Shown here: positions 9,464-17,663 of the stretch, piece after piece | Layout: each line of letters opens with the position of its first letter | Position numbering within the stretch: position 1 is the stretch's first letter | Assembly: GCA_963837365.1 (NCBI GenBank) | Contig: CAWIMW010000012.1 | Location: forward strand, 124,001-188,000 | DNA from: CAWBXL01 sp963837365 | GTDB lineage: Bacteria > Acidobacteriota > Terriglobia > Terriglobales > Acidobacteriaceae | DNA: 64,000 nt | Direction: 5' to 3' | Notes under the pieces: model-generated | The model's database searches: none | What the model saw: the letters and a program-made list of their open reading frames with translations, nothing else | What the model was told of the DNA's origin: nothing | Translations under genes and position numbers: made by a program

Positions 9464-9469
9464 TATAAT
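9464..9469 (+). promoter_or_regulatory. candidate -10 box for ntrYX
   Basis: A perfect TATAAT lies 52 bases before the GTG start of the kinase gene, in an 80-base intergenic stretch. TTGACT upstream is spaced 21 bases away, too far for a standard sigma-70 promoter, so the -35 element is uncertain. Confidence 0.4.
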
Positions 9470-9520
9470 GCGAAGAGGCTTGCTTACGTCTCAAGATTCC
9501 GTAACTAGCCAGTGTGAACT

Positions 9521-11767
9521 GTGGTAGTTCCTCACATAAAGCGCCCGGCCGATGAAGTTTCGAAACGACGGAAAGCCATTTATCTGCTCGCCGCCGGAGT
9601 GACCCTACTGTTTGCGATGATTGTTTCGCAGACTTCCTTTGATCTCAACTTCCTGAATCCGGATTCGAACCAGCAAATTGCGGTCTTCGCCGGCCTATCG
9701 GCGCTGATATTCTTGCTGTTCGTTGCCCTCACCTTTGTTCTTGCCAGAAATCTAATCAAGCTTTTTGCCGAGCGCCGACTTGGCGTACTGGGATCCAAGT
9801 TCCGCACGCGGATTGTAGTTGCAGGGCTGTTGTTATCGTTTCTTCCCGTCATCTTCATGTTCTGGTTCGCATATGGGTTGATGAACCGTTCCATTGATAA
9901 ATGGTTTTCCCGCCCCGTAGAGGAAGTGCGTGAAGACACGAATGCCATGGCAGCCCTGCTTTCCGAGTACGCCGGACAAAATGCACGCGCCGAGGCCAGA
10001 TCCATAGCCGCATCGCCGGAAACGCAGTACGCGTTCGAAGGACACAGTTTCTCCGGAGTGGCGACCGAGTTTCATCAACATACCGCCACTTTGCAGGGCG
10101 GATTCGTAGTTGCGTTGTTGGACGGGAATGCGGAAGCCAGTTTTGGCGCCCCAGCACCGTGGCCTTTGCTGAAACCATCTCTCTCGGGTCCAGTTACGCC
10201 CGATAGCGATCGGGTACGATTTTCCTGGCAGGGAACCGACTACTTGTTGGGCAGTGCCGGCGTGGGAAAAAACGGCATGATTGTGGTTGGTATGCCGCTG
10301 CCAGACAAGTTTTCTGCTACCTTCCGGCAAATTGAGGCCAGCCAGAAACGCTACTTTGCACTGGCTGCACAACGCCGGCTGGTCCGTCGTACTTACATGG
10401 ATTTGCTCCTCCTGCTCACGGTACTGGTGCTTTTCACCACCATGTGGCTGGCTTTGTTCTTGTCAAAATTGGTCATGCGCCCCATCGCCGCCCTGGCAGA
10501 AGCAACCCAAGAGATTTCGCGTGGACGACTCGACTACCGGGTCGAGGTCACAGCGGCGGACGAAATCGGTGATCTGGTGCGGTCTTTCAACCGCATGGCG
10601 GAGGAACTGGAATCGAGCCGCCATCAGATCGAAACTTCCCGGCGCGAGCTTGCCGAAGCCAACGCCAGTATTGAGCAACGCCGCCAACATATGGAAACCA
10701 TTCTCGAGAGCATTCCGACCGGAGTGCTTTCGGTGGATTCCAACCGGCGGATCACCCATGCCAACCAGGCACTGATGCGGTTGTTCCGGCCAAAAGGTGG
10801 AGACGATGGAACCAAAGTTCTAATCGGCGCAGCGCTTACAGATGTGTTCCCTCGGGAAGTAATCGAGGACATGGAACCGCTGTTGCGGCGCGCTGATCGC
10901 ATGGGCACGACGACCACGCAACTGGAGATGGACCTTCCCTTGAGCCAACTTAATGTAGCCGTAACCGTGGCCACGCTTCGCCATCGCGGACAGGGGCTTG
11001 GGTACGTGTTGGTCTTCGAGGATTTGTCCGATGTGCTGAAAGCACAGAAACAGGCGGCGTGGCGAGAGGTGGCACGGCGGGTGGCGCATGAGATCAAGAA
11101 CCCGCTTACCCCAATTTCTCTTTCGGCGGAGCGGATTGTTCGCCATCTCGACCGCAAAGGCGCACCCGATGCGGCTTCATTAAACGTAATGCACGATTGT
11201 GCGGAAACTATCAGCAGAGCGGTTGAGACGGTCCGCACTCTCGTCAATGAGTTTGCCGCCTTGGCGAGCTTTCCGACTGCTCAGCCTGAGCCCACCGACA
11301 TCAATTCCATTATCGAGAGTTCTCTCACATTGTTTAATGGCCGGCTCGACGGAATTCAAGTTCGCACCAGTCTGGCTGACAATTTGCCGAAAGTGATGGC
11401 CGATACCGAGGCCATTCGCCGGGCCTTTGCCAATTTAGTGGACAACGCGGCCGAAGCCATGCAAGACGCGGCGCTGCGAGAAATTAGCATTTCGACTTCG
11501 CTGGTCACCAGCCGTGACGCGGTAGAAATCACCGTCGCAGACACCGGCCCGGGAGTCACTCAAGAATTGAAAGAGAAACTATTTCTTCCATATTTTTCCA
11601 CCAAAAAACGCGGCACCGGCCTCGGGTTGGCCATCGTAAGCCGTATCATTGATGAGCATCACGGGTCCATACGGGTCGAGGAGAACCGTCCCGTCGGCGC
11701 GTGTTTCGTAGTAGAGTTGCCGGTGGCCGTCGAGGCCGCACAGCCGCTGATCAGTCAGCATGCCTAA
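9521..11767 (+). CDS. ntrY: membrane sensor histidine kinase, NtrY-like
   Basis: A 748-residue kinase. It has several N-terminal membrane helices (about 20-40, 50-75, 95-115), an extracytoplasmic stretch, a helix near 290-310, a HAMP domain (about 312-365), a PAS domain (about 385-490), HisKA with His in RRVAHEIKNPLTP, and HATPase_c with N box (NLVDNAAEAM), DTGPGV and GTGLGLAIV. This is the NtrY layout, which pairs with NtrX in sensing nitrogen or envelope state. The GTG start lacks a strong ribosome site. Its stop overlaps the ntrX start by 8 bases, showing a two-gene unit. Confidence 0.88.
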   Translation: MVVPHIKRPADEVSKRRKAIYLLAAGVTLLFAMIVSQTSFDLNFLNPDSNQQIAVFAGLSALIFLLFVALTFVLARNLIKLFAERRLGVLGSKFRTRIVVAGLLLSFLPVIFMFWFAYGLMNRSIDKWFSRPVEEVREDTNAMAALLSEYAGQNARAEARSIAASPETQYAFEGHSFSGVATEFHQHTATLQGGFVVALLDGNAEASFGAPAPWPLLKPSLSGPVTPDSDRVRFSWQGTDYLLGSAGVGKNGMIVVGMPLPDKFSATFRQIEASQKRYFALAAQRRLVRRTYMDLLLLLTVLVLFTTMWLALFLSKLVMRPIAALAEATQEISRGRLDYRVEVTAADEIGDLVRSFNRMAEELESSRHQIETSRRELAEANASIEQRRQHMETILESIPTGVLSVDSNRRITHANQALMRLFRPKGGDDGTKVLIGAALTDVFPREVIEDMEPLLRRADRMGTTTTQLEMDLPLSQLNVAVTVATLRHRGQGLGYVLVFEDLSDVLKAQKQAAWREVARRVAHEIKNPLTPISLSAERIVRHLDRKGAPDAASLNVMHDCAETISRAVETVRTLVNEFAALASFPTAQPEPTDINSIIESSLTLFNGRLDGIQVRTSLADNLPKVMADTEAIRRAFANLVDNAAEAMQDAALREISISTSLVTSRDAVEITVADTGPGVTQELKEKLFLPYFSTKKRGTGLGLAIVSRIIDEHHGSIRVEENRPVGACFVVELPVAVEAAQPLISQHA

Positions 11768-13115
11768 CATTCTTATCGTTGACGACGAATCCGGGATACG
11801 CGAGTCGTTGCAGGGCATCCTGGAGGAAGAAGGCTATACCGCCGCCATCGCTGAAACCGGCGAGGCCTGCCTGAATGAGCTGCACAAGCGCAGTTTTGAC
11901 GCAGTGCTGCTGGACGTGTGGCTACCCAAGATGGACGGCCTGGAAACACTCACCCAGATCCGCGAGATGGAAAATGCGCCGGAAGTAATCATGATATCCG
12001 GCCATGGCACGATTGAGACGGCCGTGCGCGCCACCAAGCTGGGAGCTTATGACTTTCTGGAAAAACCTCTTTCCATTGATAAGACGCTGAGCCTGCTCAA
12101 GCACGCGGTAGAAGCCAAACGTTTACGCATTGAAAACCGCGAACTTAAGAAGCAACTCACGCCAAAAAGTGCGATCGTCGGTGCGAGCATCCCCATGAAG
12201 GCTTTGCGGCAGCAGATCCAGCTCATGGCGCCGACCAACGGGCGGGTGCTGATCATAGGAGAGTCCGGAACGGGGAAAGAGTTGGCCGCACAGGCGATCC
12301 TCGCACAAAGCCTGCGCAAGGACGAAATGTTTGTCGAAGTAAACTGCGCTGCCATACCCGAAGACTTGATTGAGAGCGAACTTTTCGGCCATACCAAGGG
12401 GGCCTTTCCGGGAGCCCTGGCAAATAAAGAAGGCAAGTTTCAGCGGGCCAACGGGGGAACGCTTTTTCTGGATGAAGTCGGCGACATGAGCCTCAAGACC
12501 CAGTCCAAAGTATTGCGCACACTGGATGAGCAGCGCTTTACTCCCGTGGGCAGCAGTGAAGCGGTAACCGTCGACGTAAGGGTGATTGCTTCGACCAACA
12601 AAGATTTGGAAGAAGAGATTTCGAAGGGAAACTTCCGGGAAGACCTATTTTATCGGCTCAATGTGATTCCCTTCTTTGTTCCGCCCCTGCGGGAACGCCA
12701 GGAAGATATTCCCTTGCTGACGCGGCATTTTTTGAAAGAATTTTCGGCTGCTTATGGGCGGCGTCCGCGCGAGATTACTGATGGTGCAGTCGAGACTCTC
12801 ATGCGTTATTCATGGCCAGGCAATGTGCGCGAGCTCCGCAATGTGATCGAACGCATTGTGATCATGAATCCGACTACGACTCGATTCGATCGCAAGCATT
12901 TGCCGCCCTTGGTGCACCGGGATGGCAATCGCCACAATACAGGCGGGGACTTTTCCACCTTGCACCAGGCAAGGGCCGCCTATGAGCGCGATTACATTCT
13001 CAAGAAACTGGATGAAAATCACGGAAATATCAGCCGTGCAGCTGAAGTGCTGGGCCTTGAGCGCAGTCACTTGTATCGGAAGATGAAAACTCTAGGAATT
13101 GCAGCCAAGGAATGA
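11760..13115 (+). CDS. ntrX: NtrX-like response regulator with altered GAFTGA loop
   Basis: A 451-residue NtrC-family regulator: receiver (acceptor Asp in LLDVWLPKMDG), AAA+ domain with Walker A GESGTGKE and Walker B TLFLDEVGDM, and a Fis-type DNA-binding end (ISRAAEVLGLERSHLYRKM). The loop that touches sigma-54 reads GAFPGA: the key Thr is Pro (codon CCG at 12408-12410, residue 217), while the rest of the ATPase looks intact. In studied activators that Thr is needed for open-complex formation, so this protein may work without sigma-54, as proposed for some NtrX proteins, or contact it differently. The neighbouring PilR has the normal GAFTGA. Confidence 0.88.
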   Translation: MPNILIVDDESGIRESLQGILEEEGYTAAIAETGEACLNELHKRSFDAVLLDVWLPKMDGLETLTQIREMENAPEVIMISGHGTIETAVRATKLGAYDFLEKPLSIDKTLSLLKHAVEAKRLRIENRELKKQLTPKSAIVGASIPMKALRQQIQLMAPTNGRVLIIGESGTGKELAAQAILAQSLRKDEMFVEVNCAAIPEDLIESELFGHTKGAFPGALANKEGKFQRANGGTLFLDEVGDMSLKTQSKVLRTLDEQRFTPVGSSEAVTVDVRVIASTNKDLEEEISKGNFREDLFYRLNVIPFFVPPLRERQEDIPLLTRHFLKEFSAAYGRRPREITDGAVETLMRYSWPGNVRELRNVIERIVIMNPTTTRFDRKHLPPLVHRDGNRHNTGGDFSTLHQARAAYERDYILKKLDENHGNISRAAEVLGLERSHLYRKMKTLGIAAKE

Positions 13116-13158
13116 CCTGCGGTGGACCGGGTGGGGCCGCCCGTCCCTCCATCAGAAG

Positions 13159-13605
13159 CTACCGTTTGATCATCCGGATCTCTGTGCCGTTTTTAAGAAA
13201 CTTCACTTCATCCATGAGCTGATTGATCAGATAAATTCCGCGGCCATGCTCGGAATAAACGTTTTGACCAACTACCGGACTTGGGATCGAGGCTGGATCA
13301 AAACCTTTTCCGGGGTCGCGGACGACAATCAGCATTCCCCGAGTTTCATCGCAGGCCACGTCACACTCTATGGACTTCGAAGGGTCCGCCTTGGCGCCGT
13401 GGACCACTGCGTTGGCCAACGCTTCATGGAGCGCCAGCTGGACCGCTTCTTCCTTCCCCGCAGCACAGCGCATTTGCTTGACCAGTTGCATAATGCCTTG
13501 CACTACCGGATCCACACAATCCGTGTCAGCCGCCACAGTGACGCTTAGCTTCAAGATCAACTTGTCAGCCTCGAAGTCGCAAGATGGAAAATTTTCGACC
13601 GCCAC
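13159..13605 (-). CDS. RsbW/SpoIIAB-like ATP-binding serine kinase (anti-sigma type)
   Basis: A 148-residue stand-alone HATPase_c domain. The N box ALANAVVHGAK, the G1-like box RDPGKGFDP and the G2-like SEHGRGIYLI match the GHKL fold of anti-sigma factor kinases such as RsbW, which bind or phosphorylate partner-switch proteins. No anti-anti-sigma (STAS) partner or sigma factor lies in the window. It is convergent with ntrX, leaving a 43-base gap. A general stress role is the family's usual one and is not shown here. Confidence 0.78.
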   Translation of the reverse strand: MAVENFPSCDFEADKLILKLSVTVAADTDCVDPVVQGIMQLVKQMRCAAGKEEAVQLALHEALANAVVHGAKADPSKSIECDVACDETRGMLIVVRDPGKGFDPASIPSPVVGQNVYSEHGRGIYLINQLMDEVKFLKNGTEIRMIKR

Positions 13606-13695
13606 AACTCCACCAAAACCTATCCGTTAAGAATTGTACCGGGAGTCAGGCGGGTGGGGAAGGTTGGGGAATGCGCCATGTAGTGCAATACGTAA

Positions 13696-14637
13696 CTATG
13701 GTTTTCCAGTCCCTGCTAAGCGCTCCAGCTGGCGGCGCCAGTCTAACCCCTCTACAAATTCTCTCGACTCACGCCAGCCGGGCTGGACTTTCACGAACAA
13801 TTCGAGGAATACGCGAGTGCCTACCATTTTCTCAATTTGCATCCTGGCTGCGGTACCGACCTTTTTTAGCATCTGGCCGCGCTTACCGATCAGAATTGCC
13901 TTCTGCCCTTCGCGCTCGCAATAGATTGTGGCTGCGATCCGGGTCAGCTTCGCGCCCTCTTCAAATTCATCAATCATTACGGTGACGGAGTAGGGTATTT
14001 CCTCGCTGGTTTCCAGCAAAATCTGCTCGCGGATCGTCTCGGCCGCCATGAACCGCGCGGGCTGGTCGGTCACTTGGTCGTCGGGGAAATAGCGGGAGCC
14101 TTCCGGCAGGGATTCAATCAGCTTGTGCAATAAGAGATCGAGTCCATCCCGCTTTCTGGCCGAAATCGGAATGACTGCCTGGAAATCATGCAGCCGGGAA
14201 AATTCCTGGATGAGCGGCAGTAATTCCTGCTTCTTGCCCCGCAACATATCAATTTTGTTCAGGATAAGGAAAATTGGGGTGCGCGATTTTTTTGCCAGAT
14301 CCAGAATAAACTCATCATTGGAATCACGCCGATGCGCGGCATCCACGATCAACAAAATCAGGTTGCAGCCCTCCAGCGCCTCCCGCACTTCGCTCATCAT
14401 CTTGCGCCCCAGAGAACTATCGGGACGATGGACGCCCGGAGTGTCAAGGAAAATGACTTGCCCCGCAGAGCGGCCTTTTTGTTTTTTAATGTGCAAAATT
14501 CCGAGAATGCGGTTGCGGGTGGTCTGTGGTTTGGGACTGATGATTGCCAGCTTCTCGCCGACCAGAGCATTCAGCAAAGTAGATTTGCCCGCGTTGGGGC
14601 GGCCGAGGATACAGACAAAACCTGAGCGAAAGGGCAT
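13696..14637 (-). CDS. era: GTPase Era, 16S rRNA maturation factor
   Basis: A 313-residue GTPase. G1 GRPNAGKST, G2 TTRN region, G3 DTPG, G4 NKID and G5 SARK are all present, and a C-terminal KH domain carries the GXXG-type segment ILIGKRGQMLKKVG. Era binds the 3' end of 16S rRNA and guides assembly of the 30S subunit. It ends the leftward phoH-ybeY-corC-era run, a common arrangement, and starts 10 bases after the corC-like gene. Length and motif spacing are normal. Confidence 0.96.
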   Translation of the reverse strand: MPFRSGFVCILGRPNAGKSTLLNALVGEKLAIISPKPQTTRNRILGILHIKKQKGRSAGQVIFLDTPGVHRPDSSLGRKMMSEVREALEGCNLILLIVDAAHRRDSNDEFILDLAKKSRTPIFLILNKIDMLRGKKQELLPLIQEFSRLHDFQAVIPISARKRDGLDLLLHKLIESLPEGSRYFPDDQVTDQPARFMAAETIREQILLETSEEIPYSVTVMIDEFEEGAKLTRIAATIYCEREGQKAILIGKRGQMLKKVGTAARMQIEKMVGTRVFLELFVKVQPGWRESREFVEGLDWRRQLERLAGTGKP

Positions 14638-14647
14638 AGGGAACTTA

Positions 14648-15907
14648 TCAGCTTACTTGCTTTGCTTCTGCGGTGGAGATGCGTACGCGTTCCACCCGCC
14701 GCTCGGTGGAATCCAATACTTCGAAGCGCAATCCTTCTTCTTCCAGCACCTCTCCTTTTTGAGGAATCCGCCCGGCGAGTTCAGTGACCAATCCGGCCAC
14801 GGTCGCCGACTCCTTACCTTCAGGCCGCACTCCAAATAGCTCGGCCAGACGATCTATGTCCACATTGCCTGCGACGATGTAGGAACGGTCGTTTTCCCGA
14901 ACCACTTCAGCTTTTTCATGTTCATCACGAATTTCGCCCACGATTTCTTCTACGAGGTCCTCGATAGTCACCAAGCCGGCCACACCACCGTACTCATCGA
15001 CTACGACGGCCATGCGCACGTTGTTCTTCCGCATTTCCCGCAGGAGATCGCTGCCCAACTTGCTCTCTGGAACAAAATAGACATCGGTGCGCATGACCGT
15101 GTCAACGGTGCGGGTACGGGCTTCAGAATCCGCAACCTGTAGGACATCCTGAGTGTGCACGATGCCGACGATATTGTGGATTGTCCCCTGAAACACGGGC
15201 ACCCGCGAATATGGGCGCTCGCGCATGAGTTCGACAAATTGTTCTACGGTCGTGTTGGTGGGCACGGCAACAATCTCCGGCCGGGGCTTCATGGCTTCGC
15301 GCACGGTCTTTTCGCCGAACTGCACCACCGAGTGAATCAGCTCGCGATTGCTTTCGTCGAGAATTCCTTCTTCTTCCCCAGCCTCAATCAGCGCTTCCAC
15401 GCCCTCGCTGGTGCTTTCGGGGCTTTCATCCACATGCTCGCGGGTCAGCGCGGTAACCGACTGAAGGAAACCTAACACCAGGGTCACGGGAAGGGCCAGA
15501 TAGATCAGAATGCGCAGCAGCAACACCCAACGCGTGAGCCAGCGCCCCTGCGTCCGTGAAAAGAAAAGGAAGGGCAGGAACCGATGAAAAATAACCACAA
15601 TCAGAATAAGGCTCAGCGTAGCCTGTAGAACTTCATACACATGCCAGCCCTGATCGCGGAACACGGCAAAGGCCACCAGCATAGCGATGGCCGCCATGAC
15701 CAACTGCGTTAGGACCGCCATGGACAGCGCAGCCCGATGGCGTCCGACACCCAATCTCGGTTCGACAATCTGTTCGAAAGCTTCGATATTGTTCTGGAAT
15801 TCGCGGGAGAGGAACTTGCCGATCTCCGCGTAGACGCGATCCACGTAGGAGACCAGTGTGAACAGGCCCAACAGCAGCAGCAGTGCAACTGCGATGGCGT
15901 AGTTCAT
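14648..15907 (-). CDS. CNNM/CorC-family transporter-like protein (DUF21 plus CBS pair)
   Basis: A 419-residue membrane protein. Helices in about the first 180 residues form the DUF21/CNNM region, followed by two CBS domains (about 205-325) with the typical VPVFQGTIHNIVG and VDEYGGVAGLVTIEDL segments and a C-terminal CorC/HlyC domain. Relatives are implicated in magnesium and cobalt efflux and bind adenosine nucleotides through the CBS pair. The start overlaps the stop of ybeY by 4 bases (ATGA), and era follows. The older label hemolysin is misleading. Confidence 0.85.
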   Translation of the reverse strand: MNYAIAVALLLLLGLFTLVSYVDRVYAEIGKFLSREFQNNIEAFEQIVEPRLGVGRHRAALSMAVLTQLVMAAIAMLVAFAVFRDQGWHVYEVLQATLSLILIVVIFHRFLPFLFFSRTQGRWLTRWVLLLRILIYLALPVTLVLGFLQSVTALTREHVDESPESTSEGVEALIEAGEEEGILDESNRELIHSVVQFGEKTVREAMKPRPEIVAVPTNTTVEQFVELMRERPYSRVPVFQGTIHNIVGIVHTQDVLQVADSEARTRTVDTVMRTDVYFVPESKLGSDLLREMRKNNVRMAVVVDEYGGVAGLVTIEDLVEEIVGEIRDEHEKAEVVRENDRSYIVAGNVDIDRLAELFGVRPEGKESATVAGLVTELAGRIPQKGEVLEEEGLRFEVLDSTERRVERVRISTAEAKQVS

Positions 15908-16356
15908 CGTCGTTTAGCGGACACTTTGCCGCTTCGTTCAATCAATCCTACGGGCAACCCCAACTGCCGGCGCAGCTTATTTTCTGCGCGAGCCATCTTA
16001 CCGCCGTCCTCCTCGTGGTCGTAGCCTGCCAAATGAAGCACCCCGTGCAGCACCAGGATTTTTACCTCTTCGGCTGGAGCATGACCCAGGACATGGGCAT
16101 TCCTGCCGGCGATATCGGCAGAGATCGCTACATCGCCGGCAAGGCCGTCCGCGAAATCAGCGATCGGCGGAAACGAAAGGACGTCAGTTGGTTTGTCCTT
16201 CCCCCGAAAACGGCGATTGAGGGAACGCATTTCCCGGCTACTGGTGACCATGACGTTGACGTTTCCCCGCAGCTTCACGGCCCGGCAGGCCCGCGCCACA
16301 AAGCGCGCCAGCGTAGTCTCATTCAACCGTGCCACGGGCTTGCGAAGGAGGACCAA
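15904..16356 (-). CDS. ybeY: endoribonuclease YbeY, rRNA maturation
   Basis: A 150-residue single-strand endoribonuclease that takes part in 16S rRNA 3'-end processing and 70S quality control. The zinc-binding motif H-G-x-L-H-L-x-G-Y-D-H reads clearly as HGVLHLAGYDH. The start is TTG at 16356, supported by GAGGAA five bases upstream. It follows phoH and overlaps the corC-like gene by 4 bases, the usual order of this cluster. Confidence 0.94.
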   Translation of the reverse strand: MVLLRKPVARLNETTLARFVARACRAVKLRGNVNVMVTSSREMRSLNRRFRGKDKPTDVLSFPPIADFADGLAGDVAISADIAGRNAHVLGHAPAEEVKILVLHGVLHLAGYDHEEDGGKMARAENKLRRQLGLPVGLIERSGKVSAKRR

Positions 16357-16392
16357 ATCTTCCTCATAGAAATTGAAAGCAGAAATAAGACA

Positions 16393-16414
16393 GGAGGGCT
16401 TCGGACGGCCCTCC
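16393..16414 (-). terminator. hairpin between phoH and ybeY
   Basis: GGAGGGC (16393-16399) and GCCCTCC (16408-16414) form a perfect 7-bp stem with an 8-base loop. On the minus strand it lies after the phoH stop and is followed by a T-rich stretch (TGTCTTATTTCTGC). It may attenuate read-through into ybeY or stabilise the phoH mRNA end. Confidence 0.5.
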
Positions 16415-16434
16415 CTGCTTATTTTAACGCTTTA

Positions 16435-17487
16435 TTACTTGGTTGCCGTGCCGTCTGTGGATGCGTTCGCTCCCGGCGTAACTGGTTCTGCTGTATGGGC
16501 TTTGCCGTTTTTTGATTCCAACAGCGACATTTGTTCTTCCGCCATACGGTTCTTGTGGTCGTCGTATGCCCGGATGATGCGCTGCACCAGATGATGCCGT
16601 ACTACGTCACACTCATCGAAGTAAACAAACGTCAGCCCTTCAACCTTATTCAGCACGTCCACCGCTTCCAGCAAGCCACTGCGACGGGCTGTGGGCAAGT
16701 CAATTTGAGTTACATCTCCAGTGATCACAGCTTTGGAGTTGAAGCCCAACCGGGTGACGAACATCTTCATCTGCTCGGACGTTGTATTCTGGGCTTCATC
16801 CAGGATTACAAAAGAATCATTCAGAGTACGTCCGCGCATGAACGCAATAGGCGCGATCTCGATCACGTTCTTTTCCAAGTAACGATCAACCCGCTCGGGA
16901 TCGAGCATGTCGTAGAGCGCGTCGTACAAGGGGCGGAGATAGGGATCTATTTTCTCCTGTAAGGTTCCAGGCAAAAAGCCGAGGCGCTCCCCTGCTTCCA
17001 CGGCCGGCCGGGCCAGAATGATCCGGTTCACACGCTTGGCGACCAGTGCAGAAATCGCCATGGCGACTGCCAGGTAAGTCTTCCCGGTTCCAGCCGGGCC
17101 AATGCCGAACACCATGTCATGACTCTCGATGGCATCCATATAGCGGCGCTGGTTCGCAGTCTTCGGCTGTACGACACGTCTCCCCAGAGAACGCTGCCGT
17201 CCTGTTTCTGCCAATCCTCGCAGGCTCGCCTTAGAATCTTCGACCAACACGCGCAGCATGCTGTTCAGATCGCCATTGTTGAAGCTGAAGCCGGAACGTT
17301 GAAGATACTGATAGTCGGCAAAGACCTGCTCGGCACGCGACACATCCCGCGGCTCACCTTCCAGATCAATTGAATTGGAACGCAGGTCTATGGAGATATT
17401 GAAGCCGTCTTCCAATACGTGCAGATTTTCGTCGCGGGTGCCGAACAGGGTCTCGATGTTGGGGCTGATCTCTATACTTTTCTTCAT
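16435..17487 (-). CDS. phoH: PhoH family ATPase
   Basis: A 350-residue PhoH/YbeZ-type protein with an N-terminal KH-like region (about 10-90) and a P-loop NTPase/helicase-like domain: Walker A GPAGTGKTYLA and Walker B FVILDEAQNTT. YbeZ-type proteins act with YbeY in ribosome maturation, which matches the gene order phoH-ybeY-corC-era. The last 35 residues are low in order (TPGANASTDG). No ribosome site precedes the ATG, and 176 bases upstream contain no gene and no clear promoter. Confidence 0.92.
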   Translation of the reverse strand: MKKSIEISPNIETLFGTRDENLHVLEDGFNISIDLRSNSIDLEGEPRDVSRAEQVFADYQYLQRSGFSFNNGDLNSMLRVLVEDSKASLRGLAETGRQRSLGRRVVQPKTANQRRYMDAIESHDMVFGIGPAGTGKTYLAVAMAISALVAKRVNRIILARPAVEAGERLGFLPGTLQEKIDPYLRPLYDALYDMLDPERVDRYLEKNVIEIAPIAFMRGRTLNDSFVILDEAQNTTSEQMKMFVTRLGFNSKAVITGDVTQIDLPTARRSGLLEAVDVLNKVEGLTFVYFDECDVVRHHLVQRIIRAYDDHKNRMAEEQMSLLESKNGKAHTAEPVTPGANASTDGTATK

Positions 17488-17663
17488 TTAGAACTGGCCA
17501 TTGCCTCCCACGCAAACACGGACACAAATGCCTTTGTTTTCCGGCACAAGGATTCTTCTCTCAATGAGGTAAAGCAGACGGGATGCTGGCCTGACCAGGC
17601 AACTACCATTGGGCTAAGAGTACCCCCGGCCCCAGAGGCTCGTCAATGGGCGTAAATTCACAA

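Noticed and set aside
16414..16440. Resemblance between CTTATTTTAACGCTTTAT (after phoH) and CTTATTTTGACTTTATATT (before the radical SAM gene)
   Set aside because: Only a short AT-rich match; likely chance, with no shared structure.
17506..17530. ACGCAAACACGGACACAAATG upstream of phoH resembling a stretch within pilS near 2930
   Set aside because: One copy is in coding sequence, the match is about 20 bases, and it lacks the 10-base period of the repeat family at 626 and 26555.
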